Shown here piece after piece: positions 18,399 to 27,499 of a stretch of DNA of 64,000 bases. The notes beneath the pieces are model-generated. The model ran no database searches. It saw only the letters and a list, made by a program, of their open reading frames with translations, and was not told the DNA's origin. Each line of letters begins with the position of its first letter. Position 1 is the stretch's first letter. The DNA comes from Deltaproteobacteria bacterium. GTDB taxonomy: Bacteria > Bdellovibrionota > JACOXK01. Made by a program: the position numbers and the translations under genes. The stretch lies in the NCBI GenBank assembly GCA_016186995.1, contig JACPKQ010000027.1, positions 13,545-77,544 of the forward strand. Reading direction: 5' to 3'.

Positions 18399-20066
18399 AT
18401 GAAAATAGCACTGTGTCAAATCAACCCAACTGTTGGAGCCCTTCAAGCCAATGCCCACAAAATTTTGAATTTTACAGAGCTTGCACATAAAAAAGGGGCA
18501 GAGTTAGCTGTGTTTCCAGAACTTGCACTGTGCGGATACCCACCACGGGATCTTCTCGATAAACCTGAGTTCGTTCAAAAAAATCTTGAAATGGTGAAAT
18601 ACATTCAAAGTGAAGCTAAACTTCCACTTCTTTTTGGTTATGTGGATGAGAATACACTTTCAGTTGGCAAACCTCTTCATAACTCTGCAGCTCTCATCAA
18701 TGAAAAAAAAGAAAAACTTACCTATCACAAAACTCTTTTGCCCACGACCGATGTCTTTGATGAAAAAAGATATTTTGAATCGAATCCACAACCAAAAACA
18801 CTTACATTTCATTTACAAAAAATGGGGGTTCTTATTTGTGAAGACTCTTGGGCTGGAGAAGTTTATTGGGAGAAAACACTTTATAATATTAATCCTCACA
18901 ATATTCTCAATCAAGAAAACCCAGATTTTTTTATAAATATTTCAGCTTCTCCTTTTTTTATGGGTCGTTATCAAAAAAGAATAGAAATCTTTAAAAAAGA
19001 CGCCATTCAATCTCAAAAAGCATTTATTTATGTCAATCAAGTAGGCGGCAATGACGATCTTATTTTTGATGGTGGAAGTTTTGCACTTAACAAAAAAGGT
19101 AAAGTTGTAGCTCAAGCAAAAATGTTTGAAGAAGACCTTATTCTTTTTGATACAGAAAAAGAAAGTGGAGAAATCCACGATACTCCACAGAACGATCTAG
19201 CCCTTGTCTATAAAGCTCTTTGTCTAGGACTTAAAGATTATGTTCAAAAATGTGGTTTTAAAAAAGTAATTCTTGGACTTTCAGGTGGGATTGATTCATC
19301 CCTTGTCGCTGCCATTGCAAGAGATGCTTTAGGAAGTGACAATGTTGTAGGAATGATGATGCCCTCACAATTTAATACAGAAGCAAGTTTTAAAGATGCC
19401 GACGATTTAGCAAAAAATCTTAAAATACAAACTCATACACTTTCCATTCAAGAAATTTTTGATTGTTACAACAAAACTCTTAAAAAAGTTTTTGTAAAAA
19501 CCCAATTTGATACTACTGAAGAAAACCTCCAGGCTCGTATTCGTGGAAACTTACTCATGGCTTTTTCAAATAAATATGGGTACCTCGTTTTAGCAACAGG
19601 CAATAAATCAGAATTGGCTGTAGGTTATTGCACCCTTTATGGGGACATGTCCGGTGGGCTTTCTGTTATCGGAGATGTTCCTAAAACCCTTGTTTATAAA
19701 TTGTGTCATTACAGGAATTCGATTCCCGCCTCCACGGAAATGACAGGGCCTGTTATACCTCACAATGTTCTTACTAAAGCCCCCTCTGCAGAATTAAGAC
19801 ATCATCAAACAGATCAAGATTCACTTCCACCTTATGATGTTTTAGATGGAATTCTCGAAGCCTATATTGTTAACCATCTTCCTATTCCAAAAATTATCGA
19901 ATTGGGTTATGAAGCCTCTGTCGTTAAAAGCGTCATTAAAATGGTGGATCTTAATGAATACAAACGTAGACAAGCCGCCATGACTTTAAGGATTACCTCC
20001 AAGGCCTTTGGAACGGGACGAAGGCTTCCCGTAGCACAAGCCTTTACACAAGAAATTTTAAAATGA
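18399..20066 (+). CDS. nadE: Glutamine-dependent NAD+ synthetase NadE
   Basis: It converts nicotinate adenine dinucleotide to NAD+ using glutamine-derived ammonia. The N-terminal nitrilase-type glutaminase domain carries the expected Glu (FPELALCGYPP), Lys (YHKTLLP) and Cys (GVLICEDSW). The C-terminal synthetase domain has the P-loop LSGGIDSSLVAA and the ATGNKSELAVGY motif. I chose ATG 18399, directly before KIALCQINPTVG; the longer frame begins at a TTG. Residues of about 437-450 are encoded by a palindromic repeat inserted in frame just before the VIPHNVLTKAPSAELR loop. It is 555 aa and overlaps ribF by 4 bases. Confidence 0.96.
   Translation: MKIALCQINPTVGALQANAHKILNFTELAHKKGAELAVFPELALCGYPPRDLLDKPEFVQKNLEMVKYIQSEAKLPLLFGYVDENTLSVGKPLHNSAALINEKKEKLTYHKTLLPTTDVFDEKRYFESNPQPKTLTFHLQKMGVLICEDSWAGEVYWEKTLYNINPHNILNQENPDFFINISASPFFMGRYQKRIEIFKKDAIQSQKAFIYVNQVGGNDDLIFDGGSFALNKKGKVVAQAKMFEEDLILFDTEKESGEIHDTPQNDLALVYKALCLGLKDYVQKCGFKKVILGLSGGIDSSLVAAIARDALGSDNVVGMMMPSQFNTEASFKDADDLAKNLKIQTHTLSIQEIFDCYNKTLKKVFVKTQFDTTEENLQARIRGNLLMAFSNKYGYLVLATGNKSELAVGYCTLYGDMSGGLSVIGDVPKTLVYKLCHYRNSIPASTEMTGPVIPHNVLTKAPSAELRHHQTDQDSLPPYDVLDGILEAYIVNHLPIPKIIELGYEASVVKSVIKMVDLNEYKRRQAAMTLRITSKAFGTGRRLPVAQAFTQEILK
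19704..19745. repeat. 42-bp palindromic repeat inside nadE
   Basis: The ends are exact inverted repeats TGTCATT (19704-19710) and AATGACA (19739-19745), with an inner GGAAT/ATTCC. The length of 42 bases keeps the frame. It encodes a stretch around HYRNSIPASTEMTG that fits the family poorly. Confidence 0.7.
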
Positions 20067-20992
20067 AAGTTATTAACGGCGTTTCTCAACTTAAAAAAGC
20101 TTTACCCAAAACTGTTCTTACCATCGGAAATTTTGATGGTCTTCATTTAGGACATCAAGAAATTATTAAAACACTTTTGAAAGCCCAGAAAAAAAATAAA
20201 ACTCGGGGAGCTGTTATGACATTTGATCCCCACCCTTCTCAAATATTAACTCCTCATAAATATTTACATCGAATCAATACCCTTTCTGAAAAAAAAGAAC
20301 TTCTTCAAAAATGGAACATTGATTATTTTATTGTTGAACCTTTCACACTAAAACTAGCCTCACAAACACCAGAGTTTTTTTTCTATGAAATACTTTTAAA
20401 AAAAATGAACCCACAGGTGATTGTCGTTGGACACGATTTCAACTTTGGCAAAAATAGAAGTGGAAATATCGAGCTTCTTAAAAAACTTGGGTACAAAGAA
20501 AATATTGAAATTATTGTTGTCCCTCCTTTTAAAAAAGATGGGGAGATAGTCAGTTCGAGCTTTATTCGAAAGCTTATTCAAGAGGGCAATGTTGAAAAAG
20601 CACATCGTTTTTTAGGGCGTCCTTTTTTTATTGAGGGAAAAGTAGTTCATGGCTCAGGACGTGGCAAAAAAATAAAAACACCAACGGCAAATTTAAGAAC
20701 TGAAGATCGTCTTGTTCCTCAAGATGGTGTTTATATTATTGAAACAGAATGTGATGGAAAGAGATACCCAAGTTGTGGAAGCATAGGATATAACATTACC
20801 TTCTCAGAAAAAGAACCCCACACCATTGAAGTTTTTATTTTAGATTTTGATAAAGATCTTTATGACAAAACATTGCGGCTCCATTATATGAAAAAAATAA
20901 GGGCAATGGAAAAGTTTTCAAATGTTGAAAAACTGCAACAAGCTATAGAAAGCGATATTCAAAAAACACGAGTTTTCTTCCATGAACGATAA
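20063..20992 (+). CDS. ribF: Bifunctional riboflavin kinase / FAD synthetase RibF
   Basis: It makes FMN and then FAD from riboflavin. The N-terminal adenylyltransferase domain has TIGNFDGLHLGHQEII, TFDPHP and VGHDFNFGKNRSGN. The C-terminal flavokinase domain begins near FFIEGKVVHGSGRGKKIKTPTAN and ends with the HYMKKIRAMEKF segment. Its 309 aa are normal. The ATG overlaps the nadE stop (ATGA) and its 3' end overlaps aroE by 11 bases, so nadE-ribF-aroE are probably one transcript. Confidence 0.96.
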   Translation: MKVINGVSQLKKALPKTVLTIGNFDGLHLGHQEIIKTLLKAQKKNKTRGAVMTFDPHPSQILTPHKYLHRINTLSEKKELLQKWNIDYFIVEPFTLKLASQTPEFFFYEILLKKMNPQVIVVGHDFNFGKNRSGNIELLKKLGYKENIEIIVVPPFKKDGEIVSSSFIRKLIQEGNVEKAHRFLGRPFFIEGKVVHGSGRGKKIKTPTANLRTEDRLVPQDGVYIIETECDGKRYPSCGSIGYNITFSEKEPHTIEVFILDFDKDLYDKTLRLHYMKKIRAMEKFSNVEKLQQAIESDIQKTRVFFHER

Positions 20993-21788
20993 ACAGTTTT
21001 GTGTGATTGGCTGGCCTCTTTCTTTTACTCTTTCTCCTTTTATTTTCAATACACTTTTTGATGAACTTAAACTCAATGCTTCTTACAGTAGAAATCCTCT
21101 TAAAAAAGAAGAACTTCAAAGTTTCGTACATTCAAAAAAAGTTACTGGCTTTAATGTCACAACACCTTATAAAAAAGAAATACTTCCTTATTTAGAAAGT
21201 TTAAGTGAAGAAGCTCATCAAACAGGTTGTGTCAATCTTGTTTATGAAGAAAATCAGAAACTTGTAGGACATAACACAGATGGCCTTGGATTCATTCATA
21301 TCTTAAAAAAACAAGATATAAGTCTTGAAAAGAAAAATATTGTTATTATGGGTGCCGGGGGGCTTTCTCAAACCTTAGCTTATAAATGCTCAGAACATAA
21401 AGCTAAACATGTTTTTATCGTCAATAGAACACTTGAAAAAGCACAAAAAATTTGCACGCAATTTAAATATTGTGAACAAACACAGCTTACTTCTTCTCAT
21501 CTGAAAGATCTTAAAAATGCTCTTTTAGAAACAGACATTATCTTAAATACAACACCTCTTTATTTTTCTCATTTTAAAAACCTTTCTCGTAACACTGTTT
21601 TGATGGATTTTACATATGACAGAATAGAAACACCCTATGAAATAGAATTTAAAAGAAATAAAGTAAACTTTATTAATGGAAAAACTTTTCTTATAGCTCA
21701 AGCTTTATACAGCTTTCAGAAGTTTTTTCCTCAATATGAAGACATTTTCCAATATGAGAAAAAATTACAAAATACACTTAACTGTTGA
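20982..21788 (+). CDS. aroE: Shikimate dehydrogenase AroE
   Basis: NADPH-dependent reduction of 3-dehydroshikimate in the aromatic amino acid pathway. The substrate-binding N-terminal domain has IGWPLSFTLSP, the catalytic Lys motif NVTTPYKKEI and the GCVNLVY and GHNTDGLGF motifs. The nucleotide-binding domain begins VIMGAGGLSQTLAY, followed by NRTLEKAQ. It is 268 aa, normal length, and overlaps the end of ribF. It diverges moderately from well-known enzymes but keeps the key residues. Confidence 0.94.
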   Translation: MNDKQFCVIGWPLSFTLSPFIFNTLFDELKLNASYSRNPLKKEELQSFVHSKKVTGFNVTTPYKKEILPYLESLSEEAHQTGCVNLVYEENQKLVGHNTDGLGFIHILKKQDISLEKKNIVIMGAGGLSQTLAYKCSEHKAKHVFIVNRTLEKAQKICTQFKYCEQTQLTSSHLKDLKNALLETDIILNTTPLYFSHFKNLSRNTVLMDFTYDRIETPYEIEFKRNKVNFINGKTFLIAQALYSFQKFFPQYEDIFQYEKKLQNTLNC

Positions 21789-21902
21789 ATAAAAAAGGTT
21801 TTTTTTCTTCTGTGAGTTTAAAAATTAAAAAAAATGACAAAGTTTCTGACGCTTTATATTTTAATACTGCCAACACTTTCATCATTTCTTAGATCTGAGA
21901 CT

Positions 21903-21931
21903 CTTAACATAAATTAATTACAAATGTTAAG
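21903..21931. promoter_or_regulatory. Dyad: candidate enhancer for the sigma-54 promoter at 22012
   Basis: CTTAACAT (21903-21910) and ATGTTAAG (21924-21931) form an exact inverted repeat with a 13-base spacer. It lies about 80-110 bases upstream of the sigma-54 promoter, where NtrC-family activators usually bind. No other gene starts in the gap. Confidence 0.55.
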
Positions 21932-22011
21932 CCTAAAAAAGAGACAAAAATTCTTAAAAATTCAAAAAATTCTACTTTGTTTACAAAATTTTTATTCTTT
22001 TTGGCATAGTT

Positions 22012-22027
22012 TGGCACCTGCTTTGCA
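22012..22027 (+). promoter_or_regulatory. Sigma-54 promoter
   Basis: TGGCACCTGCTTTGCA matches the -24/-12 consensus TGGCAC-N5-TTGCA exactly. Transcription would start near 22038 and leave a leader of about 87 bases before the gene at 22125. The 336-bp gap 21789-22124 otherwise holds only the dyad at 21903. Confidence 0.85.
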
Positions 22028-22124
22028 TTGAGCACAGATCGGTTCTCGTTATTAACGAAATAAGGTATCAGCTTCAGCCTTTTGCCACACTGAAGTTGTC
22101 CGACACAGACACGAAGGAGGTCTT

Positions 22125-22916
22125 ATGAGTCGAAAAATCATTTCGGGATTAGTGGTCTTCCTGTTTCTTATGACCGCACACGCAGTGGAGCGTGATTATT
22201 ATGGCGTTCCGCTTCCAAAAAAAGAACTTACCGTTTTTGATCTATCTAATGCTTCTGATGATGTGGATCAAGAATTAGGTTCTTTTGAATCAACGGTCAG
22301 AGGTGCAGGATACACTGGTGAAGTTCTTATGGATGGAACTATCGGTGGTGAAGAAACTTATGTTGTTATCGGTTTGAATGATACAGCAGAGTTTGTTGAC
22401 AGTCGCTTACGTGATAGCGGATCTGCTTTTAAAGGCATGATTTTTGATGCTCCTGAACACCTAGAAGAAGCATTCTTAGACAGTCCTGCTCGTACTGGAA
22501 GAAAAATCGGAAGAAAAGCAGCCAAAAACTGGAACAGAGCTGTAAGCTGGCTTGATGAACACATGTCTGAGGCTGGAAGAAGCTTAGAAGTTCACAAAGC
22601 TCATGGTCTTCCATTAGCTGTAGGACGTGCTGTTGTTGCTGTTACAGGAAGTACTGCTGTTCTTGTTCTAAGACTCCCTGTTGAAGGAGCCATTGAACTT
22701 ACAAAAGGGCTCTTAAGAAGTACATGGGCTCTTACAAAAGATCCAGTATCTGGAACTCTTCACTTAGGTACTGCTGCTGCTAGTGGTGCTTATGGTGCTG
22801 GTAGTTCTGTTGCTGGAGCTGTTGTTTCTGGCAGTATTACACTTGTGGCTGCCACATTAGAAGGAGTTGCATTGCTTTTCACTGCACCAAGAAAACTCTT
22901 AAAAGTATTGTTCTAA
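22125..22916 (+). CDS. Exported protein of unknown function, sigma-54 controlled
   Basis: I do not recognise a family. The 263-aa protein starts with a clear signal peptide (MSRKIISGLVVFLFLMTAHA, likely cleavage after Ala20). The mature N-terminal half is acidic and mixed. A basic stretch (about 125-140) follows, and the last 80 residues are Gly/Ala/Val/Ser-rich and hydrophobic (for example AAASGAYGAGSSVAGAVV), resembling glycine-zipper or membrane-inserting segments. The gene has a strong ribosome site (GGAGG), a consensus sigma-54 promoter and its own terminator, so it is a single-gene unit likely to be strongly expressed. Its base composition is somewhat GC-richer than its neighbours. Confidence 0.85.
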   Translation: MSRKIISGLVVFLFLMTAHAVERDYYGVPLPKKELTVFDLSNASDDVDQELGSFESTVRGAGYTGEVLMDGTIGGEETYVVIGLNDTAEFVDSRLRDSGSAFKGMIFDAPEHLEEAFLDSPARTGRKIGRKAAKNWNRAVSWLDEHMSEAGRSLEVHKAHGLPLAVGRAVVAVTGSTAVLVLRLPVEGAIELTKGLLRSTWALTKDPVSGTLHLGTAAASGAYGAGSSVAGAVVSGSITLVAATLEGVALLFTAPRKLLKVLF

Positions 22917-22945
22917 TCTTAACTAAACACAAGCAATTAAACCTG

Positions 22946-22973
22946 AAAAAGGCGCTCATGGGAGCGCCTTTTT
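22946..22973 (+). terminator. Rho-independent terminator
   Basis: A perfect 12-bp stem (AAAAAGGCGCTC with GAGCGCCTTTTT) and a 4-base loop, ending in a T run. It lies 30 bases after the exported protein gene and near the end of the convergent gene at 22987. Confidence 0.9.
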
Positions 22974-22986
22974 CTTTGGGGTTCCC

Positions 22987-23889
22987 TTAAAAAGTAGGTT
23001 TATACCACTCATACTCTTTTAACCCTTCTGAAAGAGGGGTGAGATTCACATGGAAAAGTTTATGGAGCTTTTGATTATCACAAATATTATTTGTTTTAAG
23101 CATGAGAAGTTGATCCCGGGTTATTAAAAAAGGTTTAGGGAGCTTTTCTAAAAACTTTATTTGAAATTGAATAACCGAAAGCGGAATATGAATAAAAGGT
23201 CTCCACGTGCCACAAGCCTTTAAAAAAATCTTCATAATATCTTTAAACTCCAGCTGCTCAGGCCCCCCTAGTTCAATAATTTCATTTTTTATTGTTTCAT
23301 TTTCAAGGGTTTGAAGAATACAAGAAACAAGATCATGAACATTAAGCGGTTGCATTTTATATTTTCCATCTCCAATAACAGGAAAAAAAGGTAAAAATCG
23401 AATCACAGTATAAAACTGATTTAAAAAATCATCTTCTTTTCCAATCAAAACAGAAGGTCTAAAAATGACATATTCAAGACCACTTTTAATAATAGCTTGT
23501 TCTGCTTTATATTTAGCTTGGTGATAAAGGCTTTGTGCATTCTCATGTGTGCCTAAACCACTTATATAAATTATTTTTTTAACATGATTTTTAAGACATG
23601 CTTTAACAAGGTTTTCTGTTCCTTCTATAACGATTTTTTGGTGGGTTATATGGGGTAGTTTTTCTTGGAGAATCCCAACACAATGAACAACAGTATCAAC
23701 CGATTCAGTTGCTTTTTCTAAGGAAGGAGAATCTGTGATGTCCCCATAGGCAACCTCTACAGAACCCAATTGAAATTGATTGTGGTAGCTTTTTTCACGT
23801 ACTAAACACTTTAAAGGCTTATGATTATCAATAAGAATTTGAACGAGATTTCCGCCTAAAAACCCAGTTCCCCCAATCACTAAGATCAT
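22987..23889 (-). CDS. NAD(P)-binding epimerase/NmrA-like protein (NDUFA9-type SDR)
   Basis: Extended short-chain dehydrogenase fold. The Rossmann motif GGTGFLGGNLV is at residues 7-17, followed by VEVAYGDITD and VDTVVHCVG. The YHQAKYKAEQ stretch holds the Tyr-x3-Lys-like pair and FRPSVLIGKEDDF follows. This pattern is typical of NDUFA9-like or atypical SDR proteins, often annotated as NAD-dependent epimerases; the substrate cannot be told. I chose ATG 23889 because the Rossmann strand begins immediately; another ATG at 23925 adds 12 residues and cannot be excluded. It stands alone, convergent with the exported protein gene. Confidence 0.85.
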   Translation of the reverse strand: MILVIGGTGFLGGNLVQILIDNHKPLKCLVREKSYHNQFQLGSVEVAYGDITDSPSLEKATESVDTVVHCVGILQEKLPHITHQKIVIEGTENLVKACLKNHVKKIIYISGLGTHENAQSLYHQAKYKAEQAIIKSGLEYVIFRPSVLIGKEDDFLNQFYTVIRFLPFFPVIGDGKYKMQPLNVHDLVSCILQTLENETIKNEIIELGGPEQLEFKDIMKIFLKACGTWRPFIHIPLSVIQFQIKFLEKLPKPFLITRDQLLMLKTNNICDNQKLHKLFHVNLTPLSEGLKEYEWYKPTF

Positions 23890-23994
23890 AAATATGATAG
23901 TATGCTTAAATTCTTCCCCTGTCATTCTAATGAAATTTTTTTAATAAATACAATAAGTTAGATGTTGTACTGCTTAAAATTGTCACTTTTTTGC

Positions 23995-24024
23995 TTGCCC
24001 TAAATTGTCACCGAATGATATAAT
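23995..24024 (+). promoter_or_regulatory. Candidate sigma-70 promoter for pilS-pilR
   Basis: A TTGCCC -35, an 18-base spacer and a perfect TATAAT -10 (24019-24024). The -10 lies about 57 bases before the kinase start. The -35 is weak. Confidence 0.5.
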
Positions 24025-24080
24025 TAAGCTTGTGTTGTGGGGGATTTCCAAAAATTAAATCTTAACATTACGAAGTGACT

Positions 24081-25688
24081 ATGAACGAAGTATTAAGTTT
24101 CTTTCCATCTTTCGATGGAGAAAAGCTATCTCATGAAAATAAAGATAAACTTTCTTGGTTTATCTTTTTAAGACTTGGAGTTATAACCTCACTTCTTGCT
24201 TTTTTTATATTTTTTAAACTCAAAGCTACAACTACCCACCTCACAACAGAAATTTCAAGAAATCTGATTGCTGTCTATTTCCTTTTAACTATAACTTACC
24301 TCGTCAGTTTCTTTTATGCGATTTATCTTAATCGAGTTAAAAATGTTGTTGCTTATATCAGTTCTCAAATTGGTTACGACATTATTTTTGTCACAGCTTT
24401 GATCTATCTTTTAAACACCCCTGAAAGTATTTTTAATATTCTTTATTCAGTTACTATTATTTTAGCGAGCCTCGTTTTTCAAAGGTCAGGTGCCCTTCTT
24501 ACAGCTTGTTTTTGTACTATCTGCTTTAGTCTTTATCTCATTTATAATCCCATTATTGATTCACAACGTCATCTCTATGTTCTTTTTATTAATAATTTTA
24601 CTTTTTTTCTTGTGGCTATTGCTAGTGGTACCATGGCAGACCAACTTAAAAACATTGGTATAAAACTTAAAGAAAAAGAAAGTTTTACAGATGCTATTTT
24701 AGATAATATGTCCAGTGGTCTTTTAACTATTAACGCTCAAAGTGAAATCACTTATTATAATGCCGCAGCCCAAGAAATCACAGGTAAATCCTATCAAGAA
24801 GTGTATAATTATAAACTTTCTCAAATTTTTCCAGAATTTGCAGAGTTTTTAAGAAAAAAAGTTGATCCCAAAACACGCCCTGAAATTAAATATATGCGAG
24901 AGGGAAGTATACTTTCTTTAGGAATAGTCTCTTCTCCACTCAAAGACCACGAAAACGCAACCAAAGGACAAATTATTATTTTTCAAGATCTCACTAAACT
25001 TAAAAAAATGGAAGAAGAAATGAGAGTGAGCGACAAACTTGCTGCCGTTGGAAAATTAGCAGCAGGTATTGCCCATGAAATTAGAAACCCACTTGCTTCT
25101 ATGAGTGGTTCTATAGAAATGCTTAAGACAAACATTCACATGTCTCAAGAAGATAAAAAGCTCATGGATATTGCTCTTAAAGAAACTGAAAGGCTTAATA
25201 CTTTGATTACTGAATTTCTTACTTTTGTAAAGCCAAGCGTTCTTCGAAAAGAAAAAATTAAAATTAAAGAATATATAGAGAACATGATAGCTACTTTTAA
25301 AATTAACCCTCAGTTCAAAAAAAATATTTCTATAACTACCAAAGGAAAAGATATCGAATTTTATTTTGATCCAGAAAGGGGTAAGCAAATTCTTTGGAAT
25401 CTTCTTATTAATGCATCTCAAGCCATGAGAGAAGGGGGTACAATAGAAATATCCTGGAATGAAGATCAAAATAAAAATATTCTATGTATCAAAGATCATG
25501 GGTGTGGCATCCCGGAAAATATTCGTGAAAAGATTTTTGATCCCTTTTTTACAACTAAAGAAGGAGGAACAGGGCTCGGCCTTGCAACGGTTTATAAAAT
25601 TATTGAAGCCCATGGCGGCCGTATTGATGTCACAAGTAAAGTAAATCAAGGAACAACTTTTAATATCGAGTTTCCAAACAAGGAGTAA
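24081..25688 (+). CDS. pilS: PilS/NtrB-like sensor histidine kinase
   Basis: Membrane sensor kinase of about 535 aa. Six hydrophobic segments (about 28-185) form a PilS-like sensor region, followed by a PAS domain (about 203-305), a HisKA domain with the phospho-accepting His in [16 protein letters not shown] (residue 334 if counted from the upstream GTG), and an HATPase domain with [17 protein letters not shown] and [13 protein letters not shown]. The start is ATG 24081 or GTG 24075. Partner response regulator, pilin-like and prepilin peptidase genes follow directly, which supports PilS rather than nitrogen control. Confidence 0.88.
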   Translation: MNEVLSFFPSFDGEKLSHENKDKLSWFIFLRLGVITSLLAFFIFFKLKATTTHLTTEISRNLIAVYFLLTITYLVSFFYAIYLNRVKNVVAYISSQIGYDIIFVTALIYLLNTPESIFNILYSVTIILASLVFQRSGALLTACFCTICFSLYLIYNPIIDSQRHLYVLFINNFTFFLVAIASGTMADQLKNIGIKLKEKESFTDAILDNMSSGLLTINAQSEITYYNAAAQEITGKSYQEVYNYKLSQIFPEFAEFLRKKVDPKTRPEIKYMREGSILSLGIVSSPLKDHENATKGQIIIFQDLTKLKKMEEEMRVSDKLAAVGKLAAGIAHEIRNPLASMSGSIEMLKTNIHMSQEDKKLMDIALKETERLNTLITEFLTFVKPSVLRKEKIKIKEYIENMIATFKINPQFKKNISITTKGKDIEFYFDPERGKQILWNLLINASQAMREGGTIEISWNEDQNKNILCIKDHGCGIPENIREKIFDPFFTTKEGGTGLGLATVYKIIEAHGGRIDVTSKVNQGTTFNIEFPNKE

Positions 25689-25692
25689 ATTT

Positions 25693-27075
25693 ATGTCACA
25701 TGCAAGAATTCTTGTCGTTGATGATGAACAAAGCATCCGAGAGCTTTTAGAAATCATGCTTAAAAGAGAAAAGTATGATGTTGTCACTGCCGAAAATGGT
25801 AAAAAAGCTCTCAAAAAACTTGAGAAAGAAAGCTTTGATATTGTTATTACAGATATTCAAATGCCAGAGCTTTCAGGAATTGAACTACTTGAGAAAACCA
25901 AAAACATGAATGAAGACATCGTTGTTATGATGATTACAGCTTATGGTTCTACAGAATCTGCAGTTCATGCCATGAAGTTAGGAGCTTATGACTATATTAC
26001 AAAACCCTTTAAAGTAGATGAACTTAAAATTATTGTTAGAAAAGCCTTAGATAGTAGAAATCTTAAAAGAGAAAATATACAACTGAAAAAGGCATTAGAA
26101 TCAAAATATTCGTTCCAAAATATTGTTGGGAGTGCTCCTGTCATGGTGAAACTTTACGACATGATTGAAAGAGTTTCTCAAACAAAATCAAATATTCTTA
26201 TCACAGGAGAAAGTGGAACAGGTAAAGAGCTTATTGCTAAAGCCATTCACTATAATGGCCCACTTAAAGACAAACCTTTCGTGACCATTAACTGTGGGGC
26301 TATCCCAGAAAACCTTATGGAAAGTGAAATGTTTGGTCATAAAAAAGGGTCTTTCACAGGAGCTATTGTAGAAAAAACAGGGCTTTTTGAAATAGCTCAC
26401 AAAGGAACAATCTTTCTTGATGAGGTGGGAGATCTTCCACTTTCTATTCAAGTAAAACTTTTAAGAGCTATTCAAGAAAGAACATTTAGAAAAGTAGGTG
26501 GTACTCAAGATATTAGTGTTGATGTTCGAGTGATTTGTGCCACAAACAAAGATCTTGAAAAAGAAGTTAAAGAAGGCCGATTCCGAGAAGATCTTTATTA
26601 TAGACTCAACGTTATTCATCTTAATTCTTCCCCTTTAAGAGAAAGAAAAGAAGATATCCCAACTCTCACCCTTCACTTCTTAGAAAAATACAACAAAGAA
26701 TTTGGAAAGGATGTTAAAAAAATAAGTCAAGAAGCCATGGAAGCACTTAAAAATTATCATTTTCCAGGTAACGTAAGAGAACTTGAAAACATTATTGAAA
26801 GAACGGTAGCACTGACAGATAACCTCGCTATTCTTCCTGAACACCTTCCTCCTCAAGTGTTTAATTTACCTTCTGGAAACTCTTTGACTTCTTTAGGAGC
26901 TCTTAAAATTGGGGATGAACCTATTGATTTGGAGGGCATTGTAGGAAGAATTGAAAAAGATCTTTTAGTAAGAGCCCTTGCAAAAACAGGCGGGGTTAAA
27001 AAGAAAGCTGCTAAACTTTTAGGTATTAGCTTTAGATCGATGAGGTATCGACTTGAAAAACACAACATGGAATAA
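25693..27075 (+). CDS. pilR: PilR/NtrC-family sigma-54-dependent response regulator
   Basis: Three-domain activator of 460 aa. The receiver domain has phospho-acceptor Asp54 (VITDIQMPEL). The AAA+ domain has Walker A GESGTGKELIA, the sigma-54 contact loop GSFTGA (a GAFTGA variant), Walker B GTIFLDEVGDLP and an arginine-finger region. The C-terminal Fis-type helix-turn-helix (about 415-458) ends at KKAAKLLGISFRSMRYRL. It starts 4 bases after pilS. It is the only NtrC-family activator in the window, so it is a candidate regulator of the three sigma-54 promoters seen here; this link is inference. Confidence 0.93.
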   Translation: MSHARILVVDDEQSIRELLEIMLKREKYDVVTAENGKKALKKLEKESFDIVITDIQMPELSGIELLEKTKNMNEDIVVMMITAYGSTESAVHAMKLGAYDYITKPFKVDELKIIVRKALDSRNLKRENIQLKKALESKYSFQNIVGSAPVMVKLYDMIERVSQTKSNILITGESGTGKELIAKAIHYNGPLKDKPFVTINCGAIPENLMESEMFGHKKGSFTGAIVEKTGLFEIAHKGTIFLDEVGDLPLSIQVKLLRAIQERTFRKVGGTQDISVDVRVICATNKDLEKEVKEGRFREDLYYRLNVIHLNSSPLRERKEDIPTLTLHFLEKYNKEFGKDVKKISQEAMEALKNYHFPGNVRELENIIERTVALTDNLAILPEHLPPQVFNLPSGNSLTSLGALKIGDEPIDLEGIVGRIEKDLLVRALAKTGGVKKKAAKLLGISFRSMRYRLEKHNME

Positions 27076-27499
27076 AAATTCAAAACCTAGATCCCGGATA
27101 GCACTATCGTGCTTCCGGGATGACAAGAGGAGAGGAAAAGGGTCTCTCTTTTTTATTATGATCTTAGGTATTGCTGTATTCAGCATGCTTCTCGCTATGT
27201 TTATTCCAAATTATATAAAATATAATAAACTTAAAAAACAAGAATTAGCTCAGAGAGATCTTTTTAAACTTTACTATGCTGAGCTGATTCATTTTAAAGA
27301 CAATGGAAGGTTTACTGCAAGCATTCCACATCTTAACGTAGAACTTTCCAAAGATTATAAATACGAAATTATAAGAACCTCTTCTAAAACGTTTATTATT
27401 CGGGCTACAGGCAACATCGATAAAGATAAAACTCTTGATGTGTGGGAAATTAACGAAAAAGGCATCGTTTTTTCAAAAAGTAATGATATCTTAGAATAA
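27053..27499 (+). CDS. Type IV pilin-like protein with a repeat-derived leader
   Basis: Pilin-like protein of 148 aa. A charged leader ending RRGKG (about residue 30) precedes a hydrophobic helix (FIMILGIAVFSMLLAMF) and IPNYIKYN, as in prepilins cleaved after Gly. Glu5 of classical pilins is absent. The start is uncertain. The frame begins with TTG 27053, which overlaps the end of pilR and has a GAGG at good spacing; the next in-frame ATG (27158) would remove the leader and lacks a ribosome site. A palindromic repeat at 27090-27125 encodes about 12 leader residues. Prepilin peptidase follows with a 1-base overlap, so a secreted pilin or pseudopilin role is likely. Confidence 0.7.
   Translation: MKNTTWNKNSKPRSRIALSCFRDDKRRGKGSLFFIMILGIAVFSMLLAMFIPNYIKYNKLKKQELAQRDLFKLYYAELIHFKDNGRFTASIPHLNVELSKDYKYEIIRTSSKTFIIRATGNIDKDKTLDVWEINEKGIVFSKSNDILE
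27090..27125. repeat. CCCGG-type palindromic repeat in the pilin leader
   Basis: 36 bases with ATCCCGGATAGCAC and a matching GTGCTTCCGGGAT arm. The same element occurs at 61819-61855, 63079-63114 and 63242-63276. Confidence 0.8.

Noticed and set aside
22000-22016. A second overlapping sigma-54 site (TTGGCATAGTTTGGCAC)
   Set aside because: Only nine bases separate the GG and GC elements, so the spacing is wrong.
25693-27075. GSFTGA in place of GAFTGA as a sign of an inactive activator
   Set aside because: This substitution is common among functional sigma-54 activators.
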